In this document: positions 28,108-40,082 of the stretch, piece by piece
Layout of the letters: every line of letters begins with the position of its first letter
Numbering within the stretch: the stretch's first letter is position 1
From: an uncultured Sutterella sp.
GTDB lineage: Bacteria > Pseudomonadota > Gammaproteobacteria > Burkholderiales > Burkholderiaceae_F
DNA length: 64,000 nt
Direction of reading: 5' to 3'
Assembly (NCBI GenBank): GCA_900764215.1
Contig: CAAFNI010000208.1
Span: forward strand, 7,751-71,750
Translations under genes and position numbers: made by a program
The notes under the pieces: model-generated
Seen by the model: only the letters and a program-made list of their open reading frames with translations
Database searches by the model: none
Told to the model about the DNA's origin: nothing

Positions 28108-28674
28108 GATTATTCCTCAATAGGCATGAACCCCCGGCGCGCATATGCGCAAACCGAGGAGAAAACAACAGGGAGATGCCAGCCACACAGTCCCATGTCA
28201 ATCGTTCTGGAAACGGGCTAGCCAAATAGGTCTTCGCAAGCCGGCGCTTTTTACTGTGCGATGCCGCCCGCAGTGCCGCCGGTGGCCTCGCAATCATCGA
28301 GATTGCCGAGTTACGAAAATTCAGATATTAGAACTCAAAGGAGGGGGATTTGTCAAACGAAAACCACAAAAATTCTCGTCCAGTCATGAAGTTCGCTCAG
28401 CAACGCCTCTAGAAAAGCCTTGCAAAGCACAACATCTGGGGGTTCCGGACCGTTGCACCACATCGGCTTGTGTAAATCTTTTCCAGAATCTTTTCCCGTG
28501 AATCTTAATGCGTTGAAATTCAATGAGAATTTTATCCACACCAATTTGTGGATAAGTTATCCTCAGGTAAAGTTATCCACGGGCAAATGGGCTAAAATAA
28601 TACATTCGCCTTTCTTGCCCCGCCCTGTTCAGCAGGCCGTACCGGCAAGCCTTCAAACTACATCTAGGTCCGTC
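28108..28674 (+). promoter_or_regulatory. rpmH-dnaA intergenic region with DnaA boxes
   Basis: This 567-base gap holds no gene. Close to dnaA are a perfect box TTATCCACA (28532-28540), a perfect reverse box TGTGGATAA (28547-28555), TTATCCTCA (28557-28565) and TTATCCACG (28573-28581). They suit autoregulation of dnaA. In many bacteria the origin lies here, so this is the rival origin candidate. I see less of an AT-rich tract here than at 36.9-37.4 kb, and strand composition does not change here. Confidence 0.75.
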
Positions 28675-30036
28675 ATGAACAACTTCTGGCAAGACTGTCT
28701 CGCACAGATCAAAGCGATGAAGCTTCCTCCTATGATCATCACCAATTGGTTCGAACCGATTGAGCTGGTGCATTGGGACAGCGACCGTGGCGACATGATC
28801 ATCGAGGCTCCTGCAAGCAAGGTGCAGACGATCCGCGCGACGTATCTGAAAACCATCCAGGATGTGGCCGTGCATCTTCACGGCACTCAGGTGAAGGTCA
28901 CTCTGCAAGCCGCAGGAGCCAGCGCGGGCGACACCCCGACTCCCGCCCAGCCCAAGGGACCGACCCTGGAAGACATCGAAAGACGACGTGAGGAAACCGG
29001 GCTTCTTCCGGGGCTTACTTTCGAAAACTACGTCAACGGCAATGCCAACCAGCTTGCCGTTGCCGCCGCTGAGCACGTGGCCACCACCATGGGCATGCAG
29101 TACAACCCGCTCTACATCTACGGCGGAGTCGGACTTGGCAAGACCCACCTGATGCAGGCCATCGGTCACCGCTATCTCGACCTCCACCCAAAGGCGCGCG
29201 TACGATGCATTTCCGCTCAGGACTTCATCAGCGAGTATACGACCGCCACGCGCGACTCCTCGAGCTCACGCAAGGCGCTTCAGATGTTCGACGAGCGCTA
29301 CCGAAACCTCGACCTGCTCCTGATTGACGACGTTCAGTCATTCTCAGGCGCCAAGGGCTCGCAGGCTCAGTTCTATCGCGCCTTTGAAGCCCTGGTTCCG
29401 CACAACAAGCAGGTGGTGCTCACCGCCGATACGTATACGCGAAACCTCAAAGATATCGAACAACGCCTCATCTCACGCTTCTCTCAGGGGCTGTCCGTCG
29501 CCATTGAGCCGCCTGAACTCGAAATGCGCATCGCCATTTTGCTCAACAAGGCCAAGGCGCTCGGTGCCGCGCTGCCCGAAGAAGTTGCAATGTTTATCGC
29601 CAAGCGTCTCAAGTCCAACGTGCGAGAACTCGAGGGCGCTCTTCAGCAGGTCATCGCCTACCAACAGTTTCAGCCCTCAGCCGCCAAGGAAATCACGATC
29701 GACATCGCCAAGCATGTCCTTCGAGACCAGTTCTCGGTCAACAACAACCTGATCACAATCGAAAGCATTCAGAAAACCGTTGCCGACTACTACAACATCA
29801 AAGTCGCGGAGATGCACTCGAAGCGTCGTCCGGCAAACATCGCCAGACCCCGCCAGATCGCCATGTACCTCACCAAGGAACTGACTCAGCACAGTCTCCC
29901 TGAAATCGGCGCCAATTTCGGCGGCCGAGACCACACGACCGTCATGCACGCCGTGCGCAAGATCACCCAGGAACGCCAAGGCAACGCCGAACTCAATCAC
30001 GAAATCCACGTGCTCGAGCAGATGATCAAGGGCTGA
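28675..30036 (+). CDS. dnaA: Chromosomal replication initiator DnaA
   Basis: DnaA (453 aa) binds DnaA boxes and opens the origin. The ATG at 28675 (MNNFWQDCLAQIKAMKLPPM) fits the family N-terminus; the open frame continues upstream but is not conserved. Domain III has Walker A in YGGVGLGKTHLMQAIGH and Walker B in LLLIDDVQSFSG; domain IV carries the DNA-binding signature EIGANFGGRDHTTVMHAVRK. It begins the dnaA-dnaN-gyrB cluster. DnaA boxes upstream point to self-control. Confidence 0.98.
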   Translation: MNNFWQDCLAQIKAMKLPPMIITNWFEPIELVHWDSDRGDMIIEAPASKVQTIRATYLKTIQDVAVHLHGTQVKVTLQAAGASAGDTPTPAQPKGPTLEDIERRREETGLLPGLTFENYVNGNANQLAVAAAEHVATTMGMQYNPLYIYGGVGLGKTHLMQAIGHRYLDLHPKARVRCISAQDFISEYTTATRDSSSSRKALQMFDERYRNLDLLLIDDVQSFSGAKGSQAQFYRAFEALVPHNKQVVLTADTYTRNLKDIEQRLISRFSQGLSVAIEPPELEMRIAILLNKAKALGAALPEEVAMFIAKRLKSNVRELEGALQQVIAYQQFQPSAAKEITIDIAKHVLRDQFSVNNNLITIESIQKTVADYYNIKVAEMHSKRRPANIARPRQIAMYLTKELTQHSLPEIGANFGGRDHTTVMHAVRKITQERQGNAELNHEIHVLEQMIKG

Positions 30037-30085
30037 CAAGCGCCGACGGTATCCGATTTTTTGAATTTTTCACCAGTATTTTGTT

Positions 30086-33831
<3,746 letters not shown>

Positions 33832-33838
33832 CGAACGT

Positions 33839-33872
33839 CAAGCGGGAGACCGGTCATACGGTTCTCCCGCTT
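33839..33872 (+). other. Stem-loop after gyrB without T-run
   Basis: AAGCGGGAGA and TTCTCCCGCTT pair around an inner CCG/CGG, giving a strong stem. No T-tract follows on the plus strand, so it may be a weak or Rho-assisted stop, or an mRNA-stabilising structure between gyrB and the nucleotidase gene. Confidence 0.5.
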
Positions 33873-33902
33873 GCACCGTCGCAACTCACAGGAGAACGCA
33901 GC

Positions 33903-34841
33903 GTGGACAAACTCAAGGAAAAAGTTGTCATCGCCGTCTCATCAAGAGCCCTCTTCGACCTTGAGGAAGAGCACGCGCTTTTCGAGGAAAGAGGCTACAA
34001 GGCCTTCAGAGATCATCAGGTTCGTTATCAGAACACGCCCCTGCGCCCAGGCGTGGCCTTCCCGTTTGTAAAGCGCCTGCTTGCCCTCAACGAGCTCTAC
34101 GGGGATCTGGCGCCCTTCCGCGTCATCGCACTCTCGCGCAACTCCCCTGAAACAGCTCAGCGCTTCTTTCATTCCTGCCGCCACTACAAGCTGCCAATTT
34201 CAGCCGGCGGCTTCACATCCGGCCACTCTACATATCCCTATCTGGAAGCCTTCAACGCTTCGCTTTTTCTCAGTGCCAATCCTGAGAACGTACGCAATGC
34301 CATCGCCGCAGGACAGCCCGCAGGGCTCGTCATGCCTTCGCCCGTTGAAGACGAAGACGACGACAGTCCGACATTGCGCATAGCGTTTGACTTTGACGGT
34401 GTAATCGCCGACGACGAAAGCGAACGCGAATATCAGAAGGAGGGGCTTTCCGGCTTTCATCGCCTCGAGCAGGAAAAGGCTTCCACGCCCCACTCTCCGG
34501 GGCCGTTGCGTCGTCTCTTCGAACAGCTTTCCGCCTTTCAGCGCTTTGACTACAACCACAGAGGCGCTTCAGATCCGTATTTTGAACCTGCCGTTCGCAT
34601 TTCCATCGTCACAGCACGGGGGGCGCCGAGCGAAGAACGTCTGATCACCACGCTCAAAAGCTTCGGCATGAGCGCTGCGGAGCTCTTTCTGCTTGACGGC
34701 CTCGACAAGCAACCGTTTCTCAAGGCCATCAGGCCGCACATATTCTTCGACGATCAGGCGAACAACCTGAAGCCAAGTCTCAACATCGTGCCGTCCGTGC
34801 TGGTGCCTTTCGGCATCCACCATTTGGAGAAGCTTCACTAG
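33903..34841 (+). CDS. 5'-nucleotidase, cytosolic NT5C1-like
   Basis: The 312-residue protein resembles the cytosolic 5'-nucleotidase I family. It starts with a GTG after CAGGAG, and shows KVVIAVSSRALFDLEEEHAL, the segment RVIALSRNSPETAQRFF and the haloacid-dehalogenase-like motif RIAFDFDGVIADDESER, then HIFFDDQANN. The acid DxDGV fits the phosphoryl-transfer site of the HAD fold. Expected reaction: hydrolysis of nucleoside monophosphates. It lies between gyrB and the oxidoreductase gene, four bases before the latter. Confidence 0.85.
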   Translation: MDKLKEKVVIAVSSRALFDLEEEHALFEERGYKAFRDHQVRYQNTPLRPGVAFPFVKRLLALNELYGDLAPFRVIALSRNSPETAQRFFHSCRHYKLPISAGGFTSGHSTYPYLEAFNASLFLSANPENVRNAIAAGQPAGLVMPSPVEDEDDDSPTLRIAFDFDGVIADDESEREYQKEGLSGFHRLEQEKASTPHSPGPLRRLFEQLSAFQRFDYNHRGASDPYFEPAVRISIVTARGAPSEERLITTLKSFGMSAAELFLLDGLDKQPFLKAIRPHIFFDDQANNLKPSLNIVPSVLVPFGIHHLEKLH

Positions 34842-34845
34842 CATC

Positions 34846-36876
34846 ATGGCCGCCTATCCGCATCTGTTTCTGCCGCTGAAAGTGGGAGCGCACTTCCTGA
34901 AAAACAGGATCGTCATGGCTCCCATCGAAACCGGCCTTGAAAAGCAGGACTTCCTGGACCCGAGGCTCGTCGCATTTTATGAGGAACGCGCCCGCGGCAA
35001 CGGTCCCGGACTCTTCATCGTTGGCAACGGCGTCGTGCACGAAACCGGCTTGCGGAAGCTGAAAGATCCCGTTCTGACCGCCGGCCTGCTCAACAATGCG
35101 GTTCGACTAACATCCGTCATCCATGACGCAGGCGCCAAGATTCTGCTGCAGCTTCAGCATCACGGCGCCGAGGCGGATCACATGTTCGCCGTCTCCGCCT
35201 CTCGCTTTCGCAATCGAGACACCAAGCGCACGCTGCACCGAGCTCCCGGCCTTTTGGTGAGTCATCTAATCAGTCAATATGCGCTCTTTGCCTACCACGC
35301 CGTCATGCACGGCGAATTCGACGGCGTGGAGGTATACGGCGGACGGCTTTCATTGCCCAACGTCTTCTCCAGCCGGCTCTTCAACCGCCGGCATGACAAG
35401 TGGGGGTTGCAGGCCCGTACGCTCTTTGCGGTCGAACTCGTCCGTCGAATCCGCAGCTTCATCGGCCCGAGCCCCATACTCTCCTACAGGCTTTCATTGC
35501 TGGATCTCCACGCAGGTGGAAGCGAATGGCACGATCTTCTTGCCTTTGCGCAAGCCCTGCATTATGAAGGAGTCAATCTCTTCAGCTTCGACATAGGGTT
35601 TACGCCCAACAGCGTTCCCGTAGACAGCGACCTTACGCCAGCCGGCGTTTGGGTGCCTTTTATGGAAAAGTTCTCACGCGAGATCAAAGTGCCCGTCATC
35701 TTCGGACACCGAATGCCGGGGCCGGATCGCATGGATGAAATCCTGCAGAACAACATCACCAGTCTCGTCGAGATCGGACGCCCTCTGATTGCAGATGCCC
35801 GATGGGTGGAACACATCCATTCCGACCAGCCGGTCAGACCCTGTGCGCTTTGTCCTCAAGGTTGCTTATGCCTTGACAAACAGGAAGGGCGAGAGATATT
35901 AGGCTGCATTGCATCTCCGCATAGCCTCAGAGGCCCTCAGAAGCATTCTGACAGCCTCGACGTCCTCATCGTAGGTGGAGGACCGGCCGGCATGGCCGCA
36001 GCCCGTGAGGGAGCCGTAAGAGGCCACAAGGTCACACTTGTGGATGAAGGCTCCGAACTCGGCGGCCTTTACAGGCTTTGCGCAAAAATTCAGGGGCGAA
36101 GCTGCATTCAAGAACTTCTGAAGGTACAGGAACGCGAGCTCATTGAACTTGGCGTTGAAATCATCCGCAATACCCGCGCCACCGCTCAATGGATTGAGGA
36201 CAACTACAGCGGTAGCAAAATTCTGCTGGCCACGGGAAAGGAATCCAGCATGCCGGACATTCCCGGCATCGACACTCCCAATGTTCTCACGTTGGAAGAT
36301 TTGCTTCAGGGCTGCATGCCCGTCGGACACCGAGTAGCCGTCATTGGAAGCGGCAACGTCGCCGTAGACGTCACTCGGTACCTCTGTACGCACGACTTGA
36401 GAAACCACAATGAATGGTGCTGTGCCTGGGGCATCGGAGACCCGGCTGAACACATTGGCGGCACCCTTGGCGTCATCCCTCACCTCAATGCCGCTCCTCG
36501 CAAGGTTTATCTGATCAATCAAACAAGTCAAACTACGGAAGACCTCTTCTTGAGAGAGCGCAGGCTTTACGAAGTCCAATGGCTCCGAATGCATGGAGTG
36601 AACATCTTTGATGAGGCCGACGTCGAGCAGATCGACAGTCATTCAGTGCGAGTGAGCTGCGAGGGCGAAGAAGGTTCCACAATCCTTCGGGTTGACCATA
36701 TTGTCATGATCGGAGACCGCGAAGCCAATACCGAACTTCAGAACGACCTTACCGAGCTGGGCATTCCTTTTGAAGCCGCAGGCAGCATGCGACTCAAAAC
36801 CTCTTTCGGCAAGGCGGCAGAAGCCGCTTTGGACGGCATTTACGTCCTTCAATCCCTGGAAAAGCGCAGTCGGTGA
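34846..36876 (+). CDS. Old Yellow Enzyme / 2,4-dienoyl-CoA reductase-like flavoprotein
   Basis: A 676-residue fusion of an N-terminal FMN-binding TIM barrel (PLKVGAHFLKNRIVMAPIET, QLQHHGAEADHM), a four-cysteine cluster (CALCPQGCLCL then GC) for 4Fe-4S, and a C-terminal FAD/NAD domain (VLIVGGGPAGMAAAREGAV, VAVIGSGNVAVDVTRYL). The layout is that of FadH-like reductases. One usual barrel motif, HGAHGYL, is replaced by YGGRLSLP, so the substrate may differ from known enzymes. It follows the nucleotidase gene by four bases and ends the plus-strand run before the proposed origin. Confidence 0.88.
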   Translation: MAAYPHLFLPLKVGAHFLKNRIVMAPIETGLEKQDFLDPRLVAFYEERARGNGPGLFIVGNGVVHETGLRKLKDPVLTAGLLNNAVRLTSVIHDAGAKILLQLQHHGAEADHMFAVSASRFRNRDTKRTLHRAPGLLVSHLISQYALFAYHAVMHGEFDGVEVYGGRLSLPNVFSSRLFNRRHDKWGLQARTLFAVELVRRIRSFIGPSPILSYRLSLLDLHAGGSEWHDLLAFAQALHYEGVNLFSFDIGFTPNSVPVDSDLTPAGVWVPFMEKFSREIKVPVIFGHRMPGPDRMDEILQNNITSLVEIGRPLIADARWVEHIHSDQPVRPCALCPQGCLCLDKQEGREILGCIASPHSLRGPQKHSDSLDVLIVGGGPAGMAAAREGAVRGHKVTLVDEGSELGGLYRLCAKIQGRSCIQELLKVQERELIELGVEIIRNTRATAQWIEDNYSGSKILLATGKESSMPDIPGIDTPNVLTLEDLLQGCMPVGHRVAVIGSGNVAVDVTRYLCTHDLRNHNEWCCAWGIGDPAEHIGGTLGVIPHLNAAPRKVYLINQTSQTTEDLFLRERRLYEVQWLRMHGVNIFDEADVEQIDSHSVRVSCEGEEGSTILRVDHIVMIGDREANTELQNDLTELGIPFEAAGSMRLKTSFGKAAEAALDGIYVLQSLEKRSR

Positions 36877-37372
36877 ATTTCAGCCGAAAGAAAGAAATTC
36901 CTGCGCCGCAAAGATAAAATTGTCCAATCCACAAGGAATGCACAGGGTAACCCACAGCTTATCCACAGAAGCAACAGGGTGAAACGGCGCATTTTAATCG
37001 GCTCTTTTGCTTGTCGTACCGGCAAGACTGCGGTTTGGCCGGTTTCTACATTTCCGTTTTTTGTGTAAAGTTGAAGGAGATTCGCAAAGATCTACTCTAT
37101 TTATTTCTTCTTTATTTCTTTATATTAGTAGTGGTAAGTAGTAGGTGATGCCGATTTTTGTTGATAAGGCTTTTTTATTCTGAAAAAACAATGACATGAG
37201 CCTGTGAAAAGCATGTGGACAAGCCTCTGAATCTCTTGTGGGAAAGACGGGAGAAGCAGGGGACAATTTTGGGCCGGCCACAGTGCGCAAAAAAGTTATC
37301 CACAGAATCGGAATTTTTCAAAGAAAGTTATCCACAAAGTTGGCCACAATTTTTTAAACATTTTTGTTTATC
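36877..37372. other. oriC: Candidate chromosomal replication origin (oriC)
   Basis: No gene is seen in these 496 bases. There are three perfect DnaA boxes TTATCCACA (36959-36967, 37296-37304, 37328-37336) and TGTGGACAA (37214-37222). Between them lie GATCTACTCTATT (37089-37101), matching the E. coli 13-mer GATCTGTTCTATT at 11 of 13 positions, an AT-rich pyrimidine tract (37091-37127), and TTAGTAGTGGTAAGTAGTAGG (positions 37124-37144, TAG-rich as in DnaA-trios). Plus-strand coding sequence is C-rich to the left and G/T-rich to the right, the expected sign change at an origin. Confidence 0.7.
37089..37144. other. Possible DNA unwinding element with 13-mer and TAG repeats
   Basis: A GATCT-type 13-mer runs into an almost pure A/T stretch and then a TAG-rich segment. 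In E. coli-type origins such 13-mers are opened first; in other bacteria repeated TAG triplets guide DnaA strand binding (established knowledge). Function here is inferred. Confidence 0.55.
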
Positions 37373-38164
37373 ATGACGCCTGAAGTCATTCCTTGGATGT
37401 CCCCTTGTCTTTCTCAGTCGATGCGTTTTGTTTTGACGGGAATCGGACATCCCGTGCAGTTCCGGCGCGGCGAGGTGATCTATGCTTCCCCTGGCTTGTT
37501 TGGCAGTCTGATGTACGTCCGTTCCGGGTTCGTGGTGAAGGCGCTTCTGGATCCCGTGCGGGACGAACCTTTGCTTTTATCGATAGCAGGGCCGGGTGCA
37601 TTTTGCGGCAATTATGAAAATCTGTACGTTAGAGACCGCATGCCAAGACGACATTGGTGTTTGACGTCAACCGAAGTGTTGGTGGTGAATCAGGAGCTGT
37701 TGCTGAAGATTGCCGATCAGACCTCTGAATGGCAGCGCGAACTGTCAGGATATTCATCTGTTTCGTCAATCTGCGACAGAATGGGGATGTTTCTCAATTA
37801 TTCCGGCACGGTTGAGGAGCGTCTCGGCGCATTATTATTGTTAATGCTTCATAGCGAAAGGCCGTCCGTTATGGCGAACCTCTTTGCCAAGGGGGTTGAA
37901 TGGGTGGAGCTACCTTTTTATCCTGACAAGGGTACGCTCGCTAGGTTGCTAGGCTGCAGGTTCGAGACTGTGAACGGCACGGTTCGCCAGTGGGTTGAGC
38001 ACGACGACATTCGCAAGCGCAGTCGCAAGATCTGGTTGAGACGGCGGACCTTTTTAAAGTATTGGGAATGGCTCATGCCGTTCTTGCAGCAGAGCCGCGC
38101 CGAAGAGCGCGCGGCGCAAGCCTTGGAAGAGGCACGGAGGAGGGAAGAATATGACAGCTTCTAA
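37373..38164 (+). CDS. Crp/Fnr-like transcription regulator
   Basis: A 263-residue protein with an N-terminal cyclic-nucleotide-binding-type barrel (residues about 20-120, GEVIYASPGLFGSLMYVRSG) and a C-terminal winged helix (PDKGTLARLLGCRFETVNGT, then VRQWVEHDDI). It has no N-terminal four-cysteine FNR cluster and no typical cAMP pocket, so its signal is unknown. The C-terminus has an extra charged helix (QQSRAEERAAQALEEARRRE). No ribosome binding site is seen before the ATG at 37373, whose leader is very T-rich. It overlaps the following lipoprotein gene by 14 bases and lies directly beside the proposed origin. Confidence 0.78.
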   Translation: MTPEVIPWMSPCLSQSMRFVLTGIGHPVQFRRGEVIYASPGLFGSLMYVRSGFVVKALLDPVRDEPLLLSIAGPGAFCGNYENLYVRDRMPRRHWCLTSTEVLVVNQELLLKIADQTSEWQRELSGYSSVSSICDRMGMFLNYSGTVEERLGALLLLMLHSERPSVMANLFAKGVEWVELPFYPDKGTLARLLGCRFETVNGTVRQWVEHDDIRKRSRKIWLRRRTFLKYWEWLMPFLQQSRAEERAAQALEEARRREEYDSF

Positions 38165-38795
38165 AGTATTCATGCTGGCAGCTGCGGTTGCAGCGGTCGG
38201 CCTGAGCGGTTGTGCGCCGATACTCATCGGCGGCGCAGCCGTCACATCTGCCACGGTCATTACGGATCGTCGCACGACCGGTAGCATTGTCGACGACGAA
38301 GTGCTGGAAAAGCGCGTGCGTTATGAGATTGGCGAAGTCATCGGGCATGAAAAGCATCACGTCGTTGTTACGAGCTATGAGGGCAAAGTGCTGTTGACAG
38401 GGGAGGTGCTTACAGCTGCCGACAGACAGAAGGCTCAGGACACAGCCGTCAGGAGCATGGGCGTGCATTCCGTAGTGAACGAGCTTGCAGTGATGGCGCC
38501 GGCTTCCGTCGGCTCGGTTCTTTCAGACTCAATGCTGGCGACGAAGGTTCGAAGCTCAATCATCGGCACCAAGAAGATTTCGCTCAATCAGATGAAGGTG
38601 GACGTTCAGCGAGGCATCGTTTACCTGATGGGTATTGTGACGGGCGAGGAAGCGAGGACTGCCGCCAAAGTGGCCTCTGAAGTTTCCGGTGTTCAGCAGG
38701 TTGTGACCTGTTTTACGATTGAAAGCGAAGCGTCGATTAAAAGCCGTCTCAAAAATTTGGAGTCCGGCAGCAACGCAAAGACTGACGCTCAGTAA
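38151..38795 (+). CDS. BON-domain lipoprotein (DolP-like)
   Basis: A 214-residue outer-membrane lipoprotein candidate. The signal peptide ends in the lipobox LSGC (Cys about 21). Two BON domains follow (VTSYEGKVLLTGEVLTAADR and VDVQRGIVYLMGIVTGEEA), as in DolP/YraP which supports outer-membrane integrity (family knowledge). GGAGG lies seven bases before the ATG. A strong terminator follows. The overlap with the CRP-like gene suggests co-expression. Confidence 0.9.
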   Translation: MTASKVFMLAAAVAAVGLSGCAPILIGGAAVTSATVITDRRTTGSIVDDEVLEKRVRYEIGEVIGHEKHHVVVTSYEGKVLLTGEVLTAADRQKAQDTAVRSMGVHSVVNELAVMAPASVGSVLSDSMLATKVRSSIIGTKKISLNQMKVDVQRGIVYLMGIVTGEEARTAAKVASEVSGVQQVVTCFTIESEASIKSRLKNLESGSNAKTDAQ

Positions 38796-38815
38796 TCGAA
38801 GTCTCTGCTTGGGTG

Positions 38816-38857
38816 AAAAAACTCTCCGCCCGCTTGTTGCGGGGGAGAGTTTTTTTG
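38816..38857. terminator. Bidirectional terminator
   Basis: AAAAAACTCTCC pairs with GGGAGAGTTTTTTT around a GC-rich loop. It separates the BON lipoprotein gene from the convergent menA. Confidence 0.9.
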
Positions 38858-38877
38858 CAGAGGCCGGTCCTTTTTTG

Positions 38878-39792
38878 TCAGAGGAGGCAGGCAAGCAGCG
38901 CGCCTATGGAAAATAGCACTGAGTAGGCGAGTTCGTACTTGACGCAGCCGAACATGGTAGCGTTGAGGGCTTCGTGCTGAAGTGTGCCGAATTGCTTCCA
39001 AAGCGGCAGACACTGCGGCAGACATCCCAGCACCAACAGGATGGGCCAGAGTCCGGGCGTTGCCGCCATGACGAAACCGATGACCAGCGGGAGTGCAGTC
39101 ATGACTCTGAAGGCCGTCGTGAAGGTCTTGTCGCCCAACGCGACTGCAAGCGTTCGGCGGCCGATGCTCTTGTCATGCACTCGATCTCTCCAGTTGTTGA
39201 CTGCCAGAACAGCGGCTGCGATGGAACCAAGTGCAACGCTCAGGAGGACGGCGTTTGCGGACACAGTGAAGGTCTGCAGATAGTAGGTTCCGCAAACCGC
39301 TGTCAGGCCGAAGAAGACAAGCACGGTCAATTCACCGAACGGCGTGTAGGCAATGGGTTTCGGACCGCCCATGTATGAATAGGCGGCGACGACTGACGCA
39401 ATGCCTATCAAGGCGAAGACCCAACCTCCAAGCCAGATAAGCACGGCGGTGTTGAGCAGCGCAAGCATGATGAGCGCAAGAATTGCCCTTCGGGCGGCTG
39501 AGACGGAAATCCAGCCTTGAGAAGTTGCTCGAGGCAAGCCTCTTCGGTTGCCGGTCTCGGCCTTTTTCTCGGTATAGCCCAGATCGTTCTTCATGTTGCT
39601 GATAATCTGCATCAAAAGAGCGATTGTCATTGTGAAGAACGCAGTCAAACCATCAAAACGACCAGTTTCAAACAGGGCGAGACTCAGTGCAGCGATGACG
39701 GGAGCTACGGCCACTCCCCAAGTTTTCGGACGCGTAAAAGCCATCCAGGCCTTCACACTGCCCGGTTTGACGGCCTCTGTGTTCAGCATCAA
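38878..39792 (-). CDS. menA: 1,4-dihydroxy-2-naphthoate polyprenyltransferase (MenA)
   Basis: A UbiA-superfamily membrane enzyme (304 aa) that attaches the isoprenoid tail in menaquinone synthesis. It has a KAWMAFTRPKTWGVAVAPVI start, a first aspartate-rich region in QIISNMKNDLGYTEKKAE, and the second signature NNWRDRVHDKSIGRRTLAVA, which matches MenA better than UbiA. About eight hydrophobic segments follow. Its ATG overlaps the end of ybeD. Presence of MenA implies menaquinone-based respiration. Confidence 0.87.
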   Translation of the reverse strand: MMLNTEAVKPGSVKAWMAFTRPKTWGVAVAPVIAALSLALFETGRFDGLTAFFTMTIALLMQIISNMKNDLGYTEKKAETGNRRGLPRATSQGWISVSAARRAILALIMLALLNTAVLIWLGGWVFALIGIASVVAAYSYMGGPKPIAYTPFGELTVLVFFGLTAVCGTYYLQTFTVSANAVLLSVALGSIAAAVLAVNNWRDRVHDKSIGRRTLAVALGDKTFTTAFRVMTALPLVIGFVMAATPGLWPILLVLGCLPQCLPLWKQFGTLQHEALNATMFGCVKYELAYSVLFSIGALLACLL

Positions 39793-40082
39793 AGCGCCAC
39801 CTTGACCATCGGGTGCGAAGTCAAGGCTCGGTAGAAGTTGTCGAGCTGTTCCTGAGACTGCGCATTGACCATGATGCTGAGCGCAAGATACTTGCCGGTT
39901 TTGGAAAGCGCCGTCGTCATCGTACCCTTGTCGAAGTCGGAGAAGTGACCGGCCGCGAGCTCGCAGATGACTGTTGGAAATTCAGGTTGATTGACTCCCA
40001 TGATTTTGATGGGAAAGTTCAGCATGGGGAAGACCATGACTGGAGTCAGGTCGTCGGGTTGTGGTTGGGAATTGCCATTCAT
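39789..40082 (-). CDS. YbeD family (DUF493) protein
   Basis: The 97-residue protein begins at the ATG at 40082, eight bases after GGAG; a longer frame to 40202 lies inside the dacA-like gene. Family features are MVFPMLNFPIKIMGVNQPEF and the C-terminal KYLALSIMVNAQSQEQLDNF with YRALTSHPMVKVAL. It is the usual neighbour of dacA, as here, and overlaps it by four bases. Function of the family is not firmly known. Confidence 0.9.
   Translation of the reverse strand: MNGNSQPQPDDLTPVMVFPMLNFPIKIMGVNQPEFPTVICELAAGHFSDFDKGTMTTALSKTGKYLALSIMVNAQSQEQLDNFYRALTSHPMVKVAL

Noticed and set aside
28420..28674. Upstream extension of dnaA by 85 codons
   Set aside because: It runs through the DnaA boxes and is not like any DnaA N-terminus; the ATG at 28675 fits the family.
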